Origin: Candidatus Gastranaerophilales bacterium
Lineage (GTDB): Bacteria > Cyanobacteriota > Vampirovibrionia > Gastranaerophilales > Gastranaerophilaceae
DNA: 17,360 nucleotides
Reading direction: 5' to 3'
Assembly (NCBI GenBank): GCA_900769645.1
Contig: CAAGHI010000047.1
Location: 1 to 17,360, forward strand
Both the position numbers and the translations under genes were made by a program. Under the pieces are notes generated by a model that was not told where the DNA came from, made no database searches, and saw only the letters and a list, made by a program, of their open reading frames with translations. Positions 15,328 through 17,360 of the stretch are shown here, piece after piece (position 1 is the first letter of the stretch; every line of letters begins with the position of its first letter).

Positions 15328-15425
15328 ATCTTTTTACTCCATCTATTCTTCAAGCTTACCACAAAAATATATTATGCAAAATGAAATTTTACATATTTTT
15401 AATTATTTCTAAAATTAAAAAGTTA

Positions 15426-15434
15426 TGCTATAAT
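15426..15434 (+). promoter_or_regulatory. Extended -10 promoter of the sigma factor operon
   Basis: TGC-TATAAT (15426-15434) with no good -35, as is common for extended -10 promoters. It is followed by GGAG (15447-15450) and a TTG codon (15459). Because it lies inside the longer frame from 15381, that upstream ATG would precede the transcript start. Confidence 0.6.
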
Positions 15435-15458
15435 ATTTTTATTAATGGAGATAATCTT

Positions 15459-16244
15459 TTGGAGAGCAAAACACAAACAATCGAAAATATAGACGAACTC
15501 ATTGTTGCATACAAGTCTTGCACAGACGAAAAGAAAAAACGTATGCTCCATATTTCTATTGTTGAAATCGGAATGCAGTTTGTCAAAAAAATTGCTGGAA
15601 ACATTTCTATTCAGTCAAAAATTTCTAACGAGGATTTGGTTCAAGTCGGCTCAATCGGACTAATTAAGGCTATTGAGTTTTTTAATCCTGACAAAAATAC
15701 GAAATTTAAAACTTATGCATCATATTTTATAAGAGGTGAAATCAAGCACTATTTGCGAGATAAAGCATCTATTATTAAGGCGCCGAGAGAATTACAGGAA
15801 CTTGTTTTCAAAATAAGTTCTGCTGTAAAACTGCTCAAAGGAAAAGGAATTGAAGAGCCCTCAGAAGACCAAATTGCAGATGTTGTCGGAGTTTCTCAAC
15901 AAAAAATCCATGAGGTCATGGAAATAGAACTTTGCAAAACGACTTTGTCATTAGATCAAGCAACATCTTCGGTTGATGACGACGATTTGGCACTTATTGA
16001 TAAAATCCCGTCAGGAGATTATCAAGAGTTTATGAACTCTTATGAAAATAAAATCATGCTTGCAGAAGCTATAAAAAAACTTCCAAAAGATTTGCAAGAA
16101 ATCGTTGAAATGAGTTATTATCAAGACTTAAACCAACGAGAAATATCTGAAAAAATTCATATTTCGCAAATGCAAGTTTCAAGAAGATTAAAAAAAGCTT
16201 TGAGCAAAATGTACGAAATCATTACAAGTAAAGATGACAAATAA
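15459..16244 (+). CDS. RNA polymerase sigma factor, SigB/F/G type
   Basis: A sigma-70 family group 3 factor of about 261 residues that directs RNA polymerase to a dedicated promoter set. Region 2 is seen in SNEDLVQVGSIGLIKAIEFF and the KFKTYASYFIRGEIKHYLRD segment. Region 3 starts at IKAPRELQELVFKIS and includes EEPSEDQIADVVGVS. Region 4 (KLPKDLQEIVEMSYYQDLNQ, then REISEKIHISQMQVSRRLKK) holds the helix-turn-helix. There is no region 1.1. The TTG at 15459 is chosen over ATG 15381: GGAG lies 8 nt upstream and the -10 sits in the longer frame. It is followed after 14 nt by the prepilin peptidase gene. In cyanobacteria a SigF-type factor controls pilus genes; a similar role here is inference. Confidence 0.88.
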   Translation: MESKTQTIENIDELIVAYKSCTDEKKKRMLHISIVEIGMQFVKKIAGNISIQSKISNEDLVQVGSIGLIKAIEFFNPDKNTKFKTYASYFIRGEIKHYLRDKASIIKAPRELQELVFKISSAVKLLKGKGIEEPSEDQIADVVGVSQQKIHEVMEIELCKTTLSLDQATSSVDDDDLALIDKIPSGDYQEFMNSYENKIMLAEAIKKLPKDLQEIVEMSYYQDLNQREISEKIHISQMQVSRRLKKALSKMYEIITSKDDK

Positions 16245-16258
16245 AAAGGAGATATAAA

Positions 16259-17254
16259 ATGGGAGCACTTATTACAATACTCGCACTCGTGTTTGTTACA
16301 GGATTATGCATAGGAAGTTTCTTGAATGTAGTTATTTTAAGAACTTTGTCAGAAGAATCAATCGTTTTTCCGGCATCAAAGTGCCCCAAATGCCAAACAC
16401 CATTAAAATGGTGGCATAATATCCCTGTTTTTTCATACATCTTTTTACGTGGCAAATGTGCGTTTTGCAAAGAGCCGATTAGCATTCAATATCCAATAAT
16501 AGAGCTAATTACAGGTATTATTTTCACTTTATTGTTTATGAAGTTCGGCTTCAGCTTTGATACTCTTTTTGCATGGATTTTTTCAGCATTACTAATTGTG
16601 ATTGCAGGAACAGATATGAAAGAAAAAGTTGTTTATGACGTTCACACATATACATTAATCGGTTTTGGATTACTCTATGCGCTAATTGTTACAGGAACAG
16701 CGCTTTTCCAAGTTCATGCAGCCGGAACTCCTTTAGAATTCACAAAATACATCTTATTAAACAACCCACTAACAATGTCTATTTTTGGTGCACTATTGGG
16801 TGCTGCAATTCTTGAAATACTTGCAAGAGCGGGATATTTAATTGCCGGCACAAGAGCATTTGGAGAAGGCGACACATTTATTGCCGCAGGTCTTGGCGCA
16901 ATGTTTGGCTGGAGAACTTTGCTTGTCGTTTTAGCGTTATCCGTAATAGTTCAAGTTATTTTATTTTTACCAATATTTATCAGAGGACTTGTACAAAACA
17001 AAGACTGGAAAACCTTGATATCATTCGTTTTGTTCTGTGCATTCGCTATAACATTTTACTCATTGCAACATTTTAGAATTATCACAATTGAAAATGTTTT
17101 AATTTTCTCAATAGGAGCAATAATTCTTGCAGCACTAGGAATTGTAGCTTGTATATTAATATTCAAAGGTTTGAGAGAAAAACCAGAAAACCGAACATAT
17201 TTACCGTTTGGTCCGGCAATGGTAATCGCAGCTTTCGCCGCATTATTGTTGTAA
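16259..17254 (+). CDS. pilD: Type IV prepilin peptidase (A24 family)
   Basis: This is a 331-residue membrane aspartic protease that cleaves, and in bifunctional members N-methylates, type IV prepilins. The N-terminal domain has GSFLNVVILRTL and the two CxxC pairs of the cytoplasmic loop (C42/C45 and C67/C70). The WHNIPVFSYIFLRGKCAFCK segment and PIIELITG are typical. The catalytic aspartates are D119 (AGTDMKEKVVYD) and D205 (FGEGDTFIAAGLGAMFGW). The C-terminus ends with the family's PFGPAM helix. It is longer than the usual ~250-290 because of extra hydrophobic segments after GxGD. AAGGAG precedes the ATG, 14 nt after the sigma gene. The prepilin-like gene at 12242-13299 could encode a substrate. 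The symbol is by family; the strain may use another name. Confidence 0.92.
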   Translation: MGALITILALVFVTGLCIGSFLNVVILRTLSEESIVFPASKCPKCQTPLKWWHNIPVFSYIFLRGKCAFCKEPISIQYPIIELITGIIFTLLFMKFGFSFDTLFAWIFSALLIVIAGTDMKEKVVYDVHTYTLIGFGLLYALIVTGTALFQVHAAGTPLEFTKYILLNNPLTMSIFGALLGAAILEILARAGYLIAGTRAFGEGDTFIAAGLGAMFGWRTLLVVLALSVIVQVILFLPIFIRGLVQNKDWKTLISFVLFCAFAITFYSLQHFRIITIENVLIFSIGAIILAALGIVACILIFKGLREKPENRTYLPFGPAMVIAAFAALLL

Positions 17255-17277
17255 AAAAGATTATAGTGTTTCCATTT

Positions 17278-17306
17278 TTTGCTTTTATCTTTGTCCATGC
17301 TAAAAT
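17278..17306 (+). promoter_or_regulatory. Promoter of the gene entering the right edge
   Basis: TTGCTT (17278-17283), 17-nt spacer ending in TGC, then TAAAAT (17301-17306), again an extended -10. AGGAGA (17315-17320) and ATG 17327 follow. Confidence 0.5.
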
Positions 17307-17326
17307 ATACCTACAGGAGAGAAAAT

Positions 17327-17360
17327 ATGATAAAAGATTACTTTATAGAAAAAATTGAAA
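17327..17360 (+). CDS. 5' start of a gene cut by the window edge
   Basis: ATG at 17327 follows AGGAGA by 6 nt and a promoter-like sequence. Only MIKDYFIEKIE is visible before the window ends. The short basic/amphipathic start would fit several proteins, including arginyl-tRNA synthetase, but eleven residues cannot decide this. Confidence 0.5.
   Translation, partial: MIKDYFIEKIE

Noticed and set aside
15381..15458. Longer N-terminus for the sigma factor (ATG 15381)
   Set aside because: The extended -10 promoter lies within it, and a TTG with a good ribosome binding site follows directly.

Overview
The window is AT-rich, roughly one third GC. It most resembles a gut-type non-photosynthetic cyanobacterial relative (Melainabacteria/Gastranaerophilales). 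That placement is inferred from a type IV prepilin-like protein with the AFTLAEVLITLGIIGVVAA-type N-terminus, a SigB/F/G-type sigma factor next to a prepilin peptidase, a bacterial glycogen synthase, GatC, and recurring extended -10 (TGC-TATAAT) promoters. No rRNA, tRNA, CRISPR array or intact insertion sequence was seen.

Left part (1-4322): an EamA-type transporter on the minus strand is followed by an accessory insertion beside glgA. The insertion holds a detached 3' end of glgA (1166-1479), the C-terminal stub of an MNT-type nucleotidyltransferase (1480-1617), and an AT-rich 711-aa protein with an HELYH metalloprotease-like motif. It ends at the 3' end of the intact glgA. The two glgA 3' ends match over about 311 bp, then diverge abruptly. 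This suggests DNA from a relative recombined into glgA, replaced its 3' end and left the old end behind.

Central part (4012-10610): glgA is translationally coupled (TAATG) to an upstream 1170-aa protein with zinc ribbons, a cyclase-like domain, a degenerate AAA/STAND-like domain and TPR-like repeats. Divergent from it is a two-gene operon of unrecognised membrane proteins, whose last codons overlap a convergent UshA-type 5'-nucleotidase-like gene.

Right part (10607-15327, minus strand): gatC, pyrG, a prepilin-like gene and the nucleotidase-like gene are in series. The prepilin-like gene is the oddest locus. Its well-placed start (ATG at 13299) leads into a run of ten G and a GC-richer stretch of about 95 codons, apparently inserted into the N-terminal leader. 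In the assembled sequence the run puts the gene out of frame; a run of 8 or 11 G would restore one 350-odd-residue frame. This is either a phase-variable switch, a decayed gene or an assembly error. The stretch contains a perfect 12-bp-arm hairpin, and a segment of it resembles sequence near the left end of the window.

Right end (15381-17360): the sigma factor gene, with a TTG start just downstream of an extended -10, and a prepilin peptidase gene form an operon. The start of a further gene is cut by the window edge. The peptidase, a potential substrate and a pilus-type sigma factor thus lie within about 5 kb.
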